Positions 11,391 to 21,066 are shown, counted from the first letter of the stretch. The stretch: 64,000 nt of DNA from Zasmidium citrigriseum (GCA_002786025.1 NHNW01000023.1:62001-126000), one strand, 5' to 3'. Notes: a model not told the origin generated them from the letters alone. Program-made: numbers and translations.

Positions 11391-12220
11391 CTAGAACAAA
11401 GCACGGAGCTTGAGCGCCTTCGCCAAAGATGCCTCACTGGCGGCAGCTGCCTCAGCAGCAGCGTCGGCCTCGCGCTTGAGCATCTTGGCCTTGTTGGACG
11501 CAACCTCAGCCGCATCGTTGTTCTTGGAGCAGAAGACATTGGTGTCATCCTCCGCACGCATTTTCAAGGCAGTTGCGACGTTGGCATAAGCATCGGCCGC
11601 GGCATCAGCAGCGGCATCAGCCTCTCGTCGCAACATCTTGGCCTTCTTGGTGGCAGCCTCAGCAGCCTCATTCTCCTTGGAGCAGAAGACATTAGTGTCG
11701 TCCTCGCTGCGCTTGGCAACGCCCTTGAGAGCTTCAGCGTAGACAGCGTTGGCCTCGACGGCGGCCTCAGCAGCTGCATCAGCCTCTCGGCGGAGCTTCA
11801 AGGACTTGGCAGACATGATCTCCGCGCGCTCCTGGTTCTTTGAGCAGAAGATGTTGGTGTCGTCTGGCGAAGCGGCGATTTCCTCAGATCGGCGTGCGAG
11901 AGCACGAGCGACGGTGGCCGCATCAGCAGCAGCCTCGGCATCTCTCTTCAACTTCATGGCCTTGGCCTTGGTTGCTTCGGCATTCTCATTCTCCTTGGAG
12001 CAGAAGATGTTGGTGTCGTCGGCGCTCAGACCGTCGAACTTGCCTGGGAAGGCTTCGGCGAAGGCCGCGGCGACAGGCGAACGGGCAGCGATGCCTGTTG
12101 ATCTTTGTTAGCTGATGACATGCGATGGGATACCTGGTACTCACCATTGCCTTGTCCGGCAGGCGCAGGTACAGCAATGGCCGCAGCCGCGAAGATGAGA
12201 GATGCGGTGATGAACTTCAT
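11391..12220 (-). CDS. Secreted four-repeat protein, candidate RiPP (dikaritin-type) precursor
   Basis: Two exons (12220-12145 and 12094-11391, 50-bp intron) give 259 residues. It begins with a signal peptide (MKFITASLIFAAAAIAV, cleavage near residue 19). Four repeats of 51-54 residues follow, each carrying DDTN(I/V)FCSK at residues 51-59, 103-111, 157-165 and 208-216. Each repeat also has a basic cleavage-like site (LKR or LRR) followed by an acidic-alanine run of the EADAAAEAA type, and a second basic site (ARR, AKR, or single Arg in the last two) before the next motif. KR/RR sites fit the Kex2 protease and the acidic-Ala dipeptides resemble Ste13-type trimming. Signal peptide, tandem identical cores, Kex2 sites and three UstYa neighbours are the hallmarks of ustiloxin-like precursors. 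The core is new to me. An Ala-rich helical secreted protein with no processing is the alternative. Confidence 0.72.
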
Positions 12221-13348
12221 TGTTGCTGGCTCAAGCTCAAGCAAAAGACAGAGGTGCGTGGATGTGGATTGAAGTTGATAATCAGATGGTGAGCTTCTTC
12301 GACATTTCCTTCTTTGCCTGGCCGAGACGCCCTACTTATGCCTTTCCACAAGCTCGCCGATCTCGTCGCTTTCCTCAACACCGTCGCTCTGGCCCTGTTC
12401 TCTTCGTGCAGCGGACATCGCCTTTGCAGTTCATACAGCTCGTATGCCTCTCTGGTTTCCCACAGTTGCGAGACTATGCCGACTATTTGGATATGCAACC
12501 TTCCTTCCAGGGAAGAGATGTTCACATATCAATCGGCTCCAAGACCCTAATGCTGTGACCTGGACAGGATTTCGTTTCATTTGTCCCGTTTCGTGCCTAG
12601 ACCTGCATTAGGGAAGTTTAGTCGACATGCTGCCACAATACATTTGCATGTGAGTTGAATGCTGCAACTCTCACATGCTAATGATCTCGCAGAGAGTTCT
12701 GAAGTGGAATACCACCTACTTGAAGAAGCCTCAATCGGCAGAACTACTCGCCAGGCTATTCAACTGATCAACGCACACGGTCGAGCCAAGTCGGATAGAT
12801 AAGAAGACTAATGAACTGGCCGAGACAAGGGAGCTGGCTCCGCTACGAAAGACAGACTACGGGGATCAACGAAAGAACACCAGACAGGCTCGGCCAAATG
12901 TGGTCCCCGACAGAACTTGTGCAGGATGCACAAGGAAGCACAAGCAACGCCCAATGGCTTGACGGCTAATCCTAAATGCTTGCAATGAGAATCAAGTACC
13001 CTCGACAAGCCCTCCTGTCATGGAATGGTGAAGTGAGTGCTCACACGAAGGAAGGTTTACGCTAGCGCTGCAGCTAAAGTGAATAAGAAGCGAAGCAAGC
13101 CTCAGATCTGCGACAAGCCAACACTAGGCACGAGACCTGCCTAGATGAAATTGGGAACTGCTAGAGATAGCATGGTGATCTCGTGGCTTGGTGTGCCCTG
13201 CATGTTGCCGATCAGCCCATGCAGGTCGCACTGAGAAGATTGCCAGAGTTGTTGGTGAGTTGATGGGGTCAAGCAGATTCACTTGAGCTGAAGATATCAG
13301 ATTGTTCTTGGACCACTTCATCATACACTCGCCCAATCGTCGACAAAC
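12221..13348. other. Divergent promoter region of precursor gene and UstYa copy 2
   Basis: About 1.1 kb without a credible gene separates the precursor gene (minus strand) from UstYa copy 2 (plus strand). It is the natural place for a shared bidirectional promoter. TCGGCCA, part of the 63-bp flanking elements, occurs near 12890 on the plus strand and near 12816 on the minus strand. The word also occurs inside coding exons elsewhere in the window, so these short hits alone are weak evidence. Confidence 0.5.
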
Positions 13349-14259
13349 ATGGAGCGCAAGTCTACAGAGACAGAAATCCTCTCGACATCTGAGGACTCCT
13401 TCTTGGAGTGGCACGACCAGGAAACCCAACAGCGGACCAAAGCCAACAAGCGACTTCAATTCTGGATCAGATGCAACATCGTCTTCGCCATTCTCAACCT
13501 TGCACTCGTTGTCATCCTCTTCGTCGCCTGGCGACGCCTTGAACAAGATCATTCCATCCAACTCCTCTCCCACGACTTCACCAAGACAGCCATTGAGATG
13601 GAAATCCGTCCCTTCGACGACACCTTTGGCGACGACTACGGGAGCAAATATCGAGGTGATCCTCGCCCGGAACTCGATGAGGCATGGGCTTCGCTCATGA
13701 GGGGATATAATATTCGAGTGCCGAAGAGCGTGCCTCTTGAGCCTGCGACTGGGAATCGGTCACTTGTGACGATGCCGGATGATTCTGGGGATCATTATGC
13801 GATATTGGGAGCACTGCATAATCTGCATTGTTTGAAGACTTTGGTGGGTTGTCGAGACATTGAGTCTCGTTGTTGGTAGCCACGGCTGACGATGGACAGA
13901 GAGAGTACCTCATTCCAGAGTACTATCCGATCACGTATGAGAGGTTCAAGCCAGAAGCAGGGGAGACAATCGGAGTGCACATCGACCACTGTATTGACAT
14001 GTGAGCGTAGCAATCTGCTCTTGGTAGACTGCACACTGACAATCATCTCAGACTTCGCCAATCGTCAATGTGCGCCGCTGACCTAACGTTGCTCCCTCTC
14101 GAGTGGTGGGAAGGAAACCCAGTGCCCCAGAACGTCATCCACGCACCTCACCAGTGTGTGAACTGGGAGAAGTTGCAGGACTGGGCAGTCGAGCATTCGT
14201 TCGACCCGCACACGAACGGCATTCTGCCACACAATTTGGGACACATGCATCCTCAATGA
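13349..14259 (+). CDS. UstYa-family (DUF3328) membrane oxidase-like protein, copy 2
   Basis: Three exons (13349-13843, 13900-14000, 14052-14259) give 267 residues, the same length as copy 1. One membrane helix (about 40-60) follows a polar N-terminal tail. The lumenal part has DEAWASLMRGYNIRVPK, SGDHYAILGAL, HNLHC (157-161), YLIPEYYP and HCIDILRQ (195-202), then MCAAD, the complete UstYa signature. The second intron is essential: without it the frame stops right after HCID. Divergent orientation from the repeat-peptide gene across 1.1 kb suggests joint control. Expected role: oxidative tailoring of the secreted peptide in the secretory pathway. Sequence similarity to copy 1 is modest outside the motifs, so the two probably do different steps, as UstYa and UstYb do. 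Confidence 0.88.
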
Positions 14260-14763
14260 GCTCAGAAACGCAATGGACAATCCTCGTCAAGACTCTCCCT
14301 CTCGTGCACAAGTGCTCTGCAAACTTCCTCCTCGGAACATTTTGTTCCCTGCAATTATGCGTTATCACACGACCTGCGCTAAGAGACAGCTGCAAGCCAC
14401 ATGGAATTGACTTTGGTCGCTGCAGGAGCTGTCTTGTGCATGGCTGCCGTGCTTGTTATGCAGGTTCGGAAGCTTCTTCATAGCTCTTGATAGGTACCGT
14501 TCATGTGCGCTCTTGATTGTTTGGAATGAAGTTGATCTTGAGAGATAGTGAATGTAACCTCAGGAGACGATCTTGCAGGTCTTCCGAGGAGCGTGCCAGG
14601 AAATCGTTCTGGCGAGGGACACTTGCTCGAGACAGCGAGCAAGCTGAGAGGCCCCGAGTTGTTTTGAGTACTTCGTCCGTATTGCTCTCGTCCTGAGGAG
14701 GTTTGCACTGGACACACATTAATCAAATAAAGAGTACTGCAAGATCTGCCACAAATCAGTAGA
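14260..14763. other. Intergenic region between UstYa copy 2 and UstYa-like copy 3
   Basis: About 500 bp between two genes on the same strand. No credible coding sequence. It should hold the 3' end of copy 2 and the promoter of copy 3. Confidence 0.4.
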
Positions 14764-15483
14764 ATGGACCTCGGCCACAAGAAAGAACAAGATCCGCTCA
14801 TGGGCGGCGAGGATCGCATCGTTGACGATGCACTCCAAGTATCCAAATCAGACAGGCCGAGAACAGCAAGAGGAATCGCCCTCCACGTCCTGACAGCCGT
14901 CGTCAGCATAACACTCACCCTCTTGACCCTGGCCACACTCTGCCACTTCCGACTCGCCAGCTTCAATCTCCAACCCACCAACTCGCCGACCACAAAGACA
15001 GGCATCGACCTCCACTGCGGCACTACGCCCTCAGAAGCCCGCTCCCTAGGCTGCCACTACGACATGATGGCTTCTCGCTGGGAACACCCCCTCTGCCACG
15101 ACGCCGAGCTCCTCGAATCCACCCTCGCCGCAGGCCCCTGGCAATGGTACCACGACGCCAATCACACGATCCTCGTCCCGCGCGAGGAAGTCGCCAAAGG
15201 CAACTTCCCGCACGAGTTCTTGTACGTGGAGCCGGACTACCACATCGGCCATTGCATGTACATGTGGATGAAACAGCATCGGGAGTTTGCGAGTGGAGGC
15301 GCTATTAGTGAGGACCAATGGGCTTGGAAGCATACGAAGCACTGTGCTATGCTTGTGCAGGGTCAGTGGCCGCCGTTCAGTCGGACTATGGCTGGGTTTA
15401 GTAAGTGTCGGAGTCGGGATGTTTGGATGAGGGAGGAGCCGTGGAGCGAGGCAGAGGAGGAGATGGAGCCAATGGAGGATTGA
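14764..15483 (+). CDS. UstYa-like membrane protein, divergent subtype, copy 3
   Basis: A single exon encodes 239 residues. A cytosolic tail is followed by a membrane segment (about 38-60) and a lumenal domain. The domain contains LGCHYDMMASRWEHPLCHD, DYHIGHC (HxxHC at 160-164) and a second HTKHC (190-194), with no HCxxxLR. This subtype is common in ascomycetes, often unannotated, and occurs beside UstYa genes. It lies 0.5 kb downstream of copy 2 on the same strand. The doubled HxxHC suggests a metal site, but I cannot say which metal or what reaction. Coding composition switches from C-rich to G-rich near 15270. Confidence 0.75.
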   Translation: MDLGHKKEQDPLMGGEDRIVDDALQVSKSDRPRTARGIALHVLTAVVSITLTLLTLATLCHFRLASFNLQPTNSPTTKTGIDLHCGTTPSEARSLGCHYDMMASRWEHPLCHDAELLESTLAAGPWQWYHDANHTILVPREEVAKGNFPHEFLYVEPDYHIGHCMYMWMKQHREFASGGAISEDQWAWKHTKHCAMLVQGQWPPFSRTMAGFSKCRSRDVWMREEPWSEAEEEMEPMED

Positions 15484-15608
15484 TAGCCATTTGTGTAAAG
15501 TAGATCCAACTGTTGCTTAGCCTTGCGTGAGAATGAGAGGTTTATACTGTAGTCATCTGAAAAGTTGAATCAAGAGGACGAAACCATGGCGATGTGAAGG
15601 CGAGACCA

Positions 15609-15671
15609 ATACGGAAGCTGGAGGCGAGGTTTATCGTACTTGCTTAGCCGCTTCGGCCAAGTCAAAGAGCT
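15609..15671 (+). promoter_or_regulatory. 63-bp element shared with 9657-9719 (copy B)
   Basis: Second copy of the element described at 9657-9719, in the same orientation on the plus strand. It has CCG-CTT-CGG in place of CCG-CT-CGG, with TCGGCCAAG and TCAAAGAGCT following. It lies 100-160 bp upstream of the amidase start, a normal position for an upstream activating site. The two copies bracket the three UstYa genes and the precursor gene. Confidence 0.6.
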
Positions 15672-15716
15672 CTTGCCTTGGAGCTGCAAAGTCGAAAGAG
15701 AAGCTCTTCCAATTCA

Positions 15717-15722
15717 TATAAA
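15717..15722 (+). promoter_or_regulatory. TATA box of the amidase gene
   Basis: TATAAA lies 50 bp upstream of the ATG at 15772, just downstream of the 63-bp element. Position and sequence fit a core promoter. Confidence 0.45.
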
Positions 15723-15771
15723 ACATTATATGCAAACGTTCGCTCCCACAGGTTGCTGAAACCAAAGTTGC

Positions 15772-17976
15772 ATGGACGAGAACTTGTTGTCAAAAACATT
15801 CACTCGCCTCCTTCCTTTTTCGGAACGAATCCCTGACTCTCGACGACAGATCCCTGTTGAGCTTCGAAAATGTCAATCGTGGGTCCTTGCATACACATTC
15901 AGAGTCAATTTAGTCATACTGATCAGTGCTCAGAACATCGTCGAAGCCACAATCCCCTCCCTCCAGACCGCCCTCTCCACAAACTCAACAACAAGCGTCG
16001 ACCTCGTAGCCAAATACCTCCACCGCATCGCCACCTACGACACCCGCGGCCCCTGTCTAAACTCCATCCCAATCCTCAACCCCAATGTCTTCACCGAAGC
16101 CCAGGCGTCCGACATCCGACGCTCGGAAAACGCCCTCCTCAGCCCTCTAGACGGAATCCCCTACACCCTCAAAGACAGCATGAAGTATGCCGGGATGACC
16201 TGCTCAACCGGATCCCCAGCTTTTGAGAACTTGATGGCGAAGGAGGATTCTTTCGTTGCGGAGCAGTTACGGAAGGCTGGGTGTGTGTGTATCGGCCGCA
16301 CGAACACGCCTCCTATGATGGCGTCGGGCATGCATCGAGGCCTTCACGGTCGAGCGGAAAGTCCTTACAATCTGGAGTATCTGACCGCGGCGTTCTCGAG
16401 TGGGAGCTCTAATGGCAGTGCGACTTCTACAGCGGCGAGTTTCGCGGCTTTTGGACTGGGGAGCGAGACGGTTAGTTCGGGACGGAGTCCGGCTTCGAAT
16501 AATGGGCTTGTGGCGTATACGCCTTCCAGGGGGGTGATAAGTCTCCGGGGCACGTGGCCGTTGTATCCGACTTGTGATGTTTTGGTGCCGCATACGAGGA
16601 CGGTGGGAGATATGTTGGAGATTCTTGATGTTTTGACAAAGGAGGATGAGAGGAAGGATGGGGATTTTTGGAGGTTGCAGAGTTTCGTTGAGGTGTCGAG
16701 GGTTGAGAGGCCGGTTTCGTATCCTGCTTTGAAAGACTCTGCGAAGGGTTGTTTGAAGGGAAAGAGGATTGCTGTGCCGTTGATGTATATCGGCGGTCAT
16801 GATCCCAAGGCAAAACCCACTGTCGTCTCTCCAGACGTGATCGCCCTGTGGCAACGCACCCGCAAAGATCTCGAAGCCCTCGGCGCCACCGTCATCGAGA
16901 CCGATTTTCCCGTCATAACAAACTACGAAGACGACTCCGTGACCGGACAAACCAACAATGTAAAAGGCTTCCCACCAGACTGGAACGCCAAAGAACGTCG
17001 TGAACTCGTCGCCTACCTCTGGGATGACTTCCTCAAAGCGAACGGAGACCCAAACTACCCCAACCTCGCCTCCATCGACGGAGCGAACATCTTCCCCCGT
17101 CCGAAAGATTACATCCCAGACCGCTACATGGAGCACAAGAACTTCATGGACTACCCAGGTCTCGTCTCGCTCGCCCGCGACCGTCCTGAAGGGAAGGCAA
17201 TCTGGGACATCGAAGGCATGGCAACAGCCCTCCCAGCCCTCGAAGCCCAACGAAAACGCGATCTAGAAGACTGGATGGACGCTCAAAACATCGACGTCGT
17301 AGGCTTCCCCTCCGCCGGGGACGTCGGCAAAGCGGACGTCGACACCAACGATGAGAGTGCCCGACATGCTTTACAAAATGGCGTCAAGTATTCGAATGGG
17401 AACCGAGCAATTAGACATATGGGCGTTCCGACGGTTTCGGTTACGATGGGGCTGATGGAGGGGAGTAAGATGCCGGTGAATTTGACGTTTGCTGGGAAGC
17501 ATGGACAGGATAAGGAGTTGCTTGAGTTTGCGTATGAGTTTGAGAAGGGTTCGAAGAGGAGGGTGGCACCGCCGGTGACGCCGGAGTTGGGGTCGGATGG
17601 GATTATGTTGAAGGAGAAGGCGAGCGAGGAAGCAAGTCCAACATCGATGCTGGAAATTGATGTCGTCTCCGCGGAGAGAATCCGCGACAAAGCCATTGAA
17701 GTGACTGGGACCATCACATCTGGAGGAATTGCAGGAGAAAGTATCAGCGTGGAAGTATACGTGGACGGCAAGCCAGTCGACAACTCACAAATCACCCTCA
17801 AAGACGGCAAATGGTTCCTCCCAGCACCGTACACCCCCTTCAAGCCAGCGACACCTCTCTACGGTGGGGTTGGAAAGGTCGTCAACAATGTGCTTGTCGT
17901 AATCCTAGCACGATCCTCAAACCGGGTCACCGGCACACTGGCACTCATTGACCAAAATTCCCCCATCAAGGGATGA
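15772..17976 (+). CDS. Amidase-signature family protein
   Basis: An uninterrupted frame of 734 residues. The amidase-signature core starts near residue 57 (EATIPSLQTAL). The catalytic lysine sits in YTLKDSMKY (K134), the cis-serine in FSSGSSNGS (S212), and the serine nucleophile in GSETVSSGRSPASNNG (S236). The 24-residue spacing between the serines is canonical. Members hydrolyse amides of small acids or peptides. The enzyme is longer than most, with an Ig-like or mixed tail after about residue 620 (VSAERIRDKAIEVTGTI). The N-terminal 50 residues are atypical and may include an unrecognised intron or a late start. It lies directly downstream of the UstYa genes with copy B of the 63-bp element in its promoter, so a cluster role such as peptide trimming is possible but unproven. 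GC skew flips four times along the gene. Confidence 0.85.
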   Translation: MDENLLSKTFTRLLPFSERIPDSRRQIPVELRKCQSWVLAYTFRVNLVILISAQNIVEATIPSLQTALSTNSTTSVDLVAKYLHRIATYDTRGPCLNSIPILNPNVFTEAQASDIRRSENALLSPLDGIPYTLKDSMKYAGMTCSTGSPAFENLMAKEDSFVAEQLRKAGCVCIGRTNTPPMMASGMHRGLHGRAESPYNLEYLTAAFSSGSSNGSATSTAASFAAFGLGSETVSSGRSPASNNGLVAYTPSRGVISLRGTWPLYPTCDVLVPHTRTVGDMLEILDVLTKEDERKDGDFWRLQSFVEVSRVERPVSYPALKDSAKGCLKGKRIAVPLMYIGGHDPKAKPTVVSPDVIALWQRTRKDLEALGATVIETDFPVITNYEDDSVTGQTNNVKGFPPDWNAKERRELVAYLWDDFLKANGDPNYPNLASIDGANIFPRPKDYIPDRYMEHKNFMDYPGLVSLARDRPEGKAIWDIEGMATALPALEAQRKRDLEDWMDAQNIDVVGFPSAGDVGKADVDTNDESARHALQNGVKYSNGNRAIRHMGVPTVSVTMGLMEGSKMPVNLTFAGKHGQDKELLEFAYEFEKGSKRRVAPPVTPELGSDGIMLKEKASEEASPTSMLEIDVVSAERIRDKAIEVTGTITSGGIAGESISVEVYVDGKPVDNSQITLKDGKWFLPAPYTPFKPATPLYGGVGKVVNNVLVVILARSSNRVTGTLALIDQNSPIKG

Positions 17977-18379
17977 TTCATCGTCCGGCATGCAAAGCAC
18001 TCAAACACCCAAGCTTGAAACACATAACAACAATGGGAATGAAAAAGAAAATGCTGGATCGGGTAGTGAAACCTGTGAAACCCCACGAATCGATCGCTTC
18101 GTTTTCAATTGGTGTTGTCCCTCCCGAATTTGCAAAAACACAAACACCTTCGCTAATGTTTTAAACACATGTCTATCTTTCATCCCATGAAAAGGCATGC
18201 CGTTCGTACTCAAAGCTTCAAAGAACGCACTCATGTCCCGCGGAAACGACTGGCATGAAAACACCAGAAGCTTGCCGTTCGTGATCGCTCGCTTGCTAAT
18301 GCAAAAGAAGAATCGCAACGTAAGTCAATGTTGCTGGTATCGAGAAGTGAAAGGATGGTCGCGGACCGAGGTGATGTCG
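17977..18379. other. Convergent intergenic region
   Basis: About 400 bp between the 3' ends of the amidase and GH71 genes. No credible coding sequence; expected to hold both terminators. Confidence 0.5.
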
Positions 18380-19843
18380 TTACCGGTTGATGCCGTTGCC
18401 GACGAGGTTGACGACCGGGTTGAAGTTCTGCCAAGCACAGGCGCTGGAGATCGGTTGAGAGCTCTTGCCCGTGTAGACGGTCTGGCCATTGCGCATGATC
18501 GCCACTTCCGGTGTGACACCCTCTTGTGACACATAGGCCGGGAATGGAATCATGCCCATCGACGGGCCGCTGGAGTCGGCGTGGAATGTCCAGTACTTGT
18601 TGCTGCCGACCGACATGGAGATGGTAGATGACTCCTTGACGAGTGCCCAGGCGAAGACGGCGTCCTCTGGAAATTCATTGTTGCGGATGCCAGTTGAAGA
18701 GCCGCCAGTGCAGATGGTTCCCTTTGGATGGACGCGGTGCCAGAAGACGACTTGGTCCATGGTGATTGGTGGTGGGCTACCGTGCTTCCACCAGTGGATA
18801 TAGTACTTAGCTATGATCCGCCAGGGGGCATGGTTCTGGCCCCAAACATACGCGCCCATATCTCCAAGCTCGACATAATCCTTGGCAGTGATGTCTTGGG
18901 ATGGGAGGTCACGGATGTAGTGAGACTCGCAGAAGTCGTTCCAGGTGAGGATCTCGATGATATCCGGCTGGACTGAATTATCGCTGGTGATCTGCTGGAA
19001 GCGCTTGGGGAAGAGCATGTCGCTGTAGGCCACCCAAGCGTCGAGTGGATTGCCATTGTTGAGGTCCTTGTACTGCCAGGGCGACATGGCTGAGACTAGT
19101 GTTAGCCACTTGTTCACTTGTGTTCAGACTCCCTTGCTTGGCTTACCCATCATGTAAGGACCACTCTTGCCAGCATTCTTCAGAGCGGACTGGAACGCCT
19201 GGTCGGGCGAGGCAGTGATATTTGCGTCGATATCGAGAGGCCAGGCCTGCCAGTTGAAGTAGCCGTCGATCGAAGGATACTCGGAGATGAGCTTAGATGC
19301 AGCGCCCTTAGCGTCGGTCTGAGCGGCCATCGAGTAGGTGGTCAAAGCGGGAACAATGGTGATGGCGTTGCCGGAAGCTTTCAAGTTATACTTGAGGCCT
19401 TGGAAGAACATGTCACCGTACACCTCGTCGACCTGATCACCACCGTACGTCGACACAACGATGTTGGTGTTCCAGCGGTAGGTGGCGGAGCTGCCGGCGT
19501 ACTTGGTGATCATATCCTGCATGAAAGTCTGGTTCCAGTAGATGTCGCACTCGGTGTAGCTCATGTCGAAGGAGTAAAAGAGCTTGAAGCCGGTGGCTTC
19601 GGCGGCGTGAAAGGCGTCGTCAATTCTATCGACGGCCCAAGTCTCGTCCGCTGCGCAGTTGGGAGGGATCCAGTTGAGGGCAAAGCCGTCGATGCCGACC
19701 TGCTGCGCAGCATGCATGTCTTTCTCCCATTGGTCCTGGTCGTAGGCATAGGAGTTCATGACCATGAAGTGGGCAAAGACTGAAGCGGCCTGGGTAGTCC
19801 GCAGCGCCAGCGCGGAAAGAAGGGTAAAGAGAAGGAGCAACAT
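18380..19843 (-). CDS. GH71 alpha-1,3-glucanase (mutanase-like), secreted
   Basis: Two exons (19843-19147 and 19089-18380, 57-bp intron) give 468 residues. The signal peptide (about residues 1-19, ending TTQAAS) precedes the GH71 core that opens SVFAHFMVMNSYAYDQDQWE. Landmarks include GFALNWIPP, KLFYSFDM, the pair SIDGYFNWQAWP, and the active-site region ILTWNDFCESHYI with its Asp and Glu. Splicing joins YMM to AMSPWQYKDL, as in the family. A beta-rich tail (about 340-468) completes it. The enzyme cleaves alpha-1,3-glucan, a fungal wall polymer, and acts outside the cell in wall turnover or in attacking other fungi. The reading is clear; the exact cleavage mode is not. Confidence 0.93.
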
Positions 19844-21066
19844 GGTCGTCGTCGTCGGTCGTGAGTTCTGTTTCCGGAAGACTGTCGGTCGAAGTGAATG
19901 AAGGGCCGGTGCTGAAGCGAAGCTGGCGGGCAGCAGAAGGGAGTGTGGTTGTTGATTCTCAAGGAATGGACGCTCCGAGGAGCATTTGAATGAGCGACTG
20001 TTGTTGAAGGAGTGTGGGAGGCACCGGGCCAGACCTCGCAGAGGCGTTCGAAGAGGTGTGTGGTGTTGTTATGCGGCGCGCATAGGGCTTGAGGGGACAC
20101 ACTGAAGAAGAGAGGGGAGGGTGTGGGAGAAGTCAGGTCAGTAAATACTTAGGTCGCCTGGCGGGCGGGTCGGCGGCAGCAGGGTTGTCTGCGCGCGGGC
20201 CTGGGCTGCGGCGGGACGCTGAGGTTGTGCAGGTGCTGTCAGCGATTCGGGCTCCACCCACGCCTCCTGTGCACCTCGTGTTTAGATTTGCGCGGGTTCA
20301 GAATCGCTCAGGCGCTGAGACTGCAGCGAGCCGCCCTTCGCTTGGCCTCGGGTGCAGCGTCGATAAGGAATGCCAGGGATGCCGATTGTGCGTTTGTTCG
20401 TCCAGCCCGGAACTGATATGCAGCTGGAAGGAGCAAGCGGGACCAGCCGCCGCTACTGTAGGAACCCGCAACTCTGTCAGCCAATTAGCGCCATATGGAG
20501 CGTTCGTCAGATGTCACCGTTCATGCAATCGATGGAACGTGAACACAGTCAATGCTACAATCAAAAAGCATCTGAGCACAATCAATGCTATCTCACATGC
20601 TTGCTGGAAATCCTCGAGATCAACGAGCATCGTCCTGAAGATGTTCGGACCGCCGCTTATTCAGGCCAGCTCGCCTACAGCCCTCTGGCGACAGCGGCGT
20701 TGTTTCACCGTTTCATCTTGACGAACAGAGGAGCAGGCGCCAAATTTTCGCAGCCGCCTCGTTTGGTTTCGGGCTGACCTGCAGCGGATGAGAGATGAAC
20801 GGCAGCGTCAAGGCCTCGGCGCTTGTCTTGTGTTGTGTCGTACTTACTTTTGCCGCATCCACATACAAACAGGCAAGCACCTGGACGCCCATGTGCTCCA
20901 CCACGCGGTCTGCTGCAGTCGCCATCCCACAGTCTGGACGTTCGCCGGCGCTCGATTCTGGATCAGCTGTACACTATCTAACCTCCTAGCAAGGATCACA
21001 TGTGCAAAACCGAGGGCGTTTCCGGTTTCTGCGACGCAAGGTGTCCACCTCGAGTCAACACCCCCA
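19844..21066. other. Long GC-rich intergenic region upstream of GH71
   Basis: About 1.2 kb between the GH71 start and the ALG7 stop. It is GC-rich and carries a 210-codon open frame on the plus strand (20089-20721), but that frame has no domain, no coherent hydrophobic pattern and no splicing support, so I do not call it. Otherwise nothing recognisable apart from the expected promoter and terminator. Confidence 0.45.

Noticed and set aside
11370..11843. 157-codon plus-strand frame across the repeat-peptide gene
   Set aside because: It mirrors the repeats of the minus-strand precursor; the minus strand has signal peptide, intron and conserved motifs.
11391..12220. Reading the repeat protein as an alpha-type mating pheromone precursor
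   Set aside because: Kex2 and Ste13-like spacers fit, but no repeat carries the WCxxxGQxCW type pheromone; each motif has a single Cys and no Trp.
12780..12900. TCGGCCA words as cluster-specific regulatory sites
   Set aside because: The 7-mer also appears inside unrelated coding exons (for example near 8127 and 35383), so single hits are not informative; only the 63-bp copies are.
16267..17250. 327-codon minus-strand frame inside the amidase gene
   Set aside because: It is antisense to a well-supported amidase with catalytic motifs; its length reflects G-rich sense composition that lacks stops on the other strand.
20089..20721. 210-codon plus-strand frame between GH71 and ALG7
   Set aside because: GC-rich, Arg/Ser-biased, no domain, no hydrophobic pattern and no coherent splicing; it looks like a chance frame in promoter DNA.
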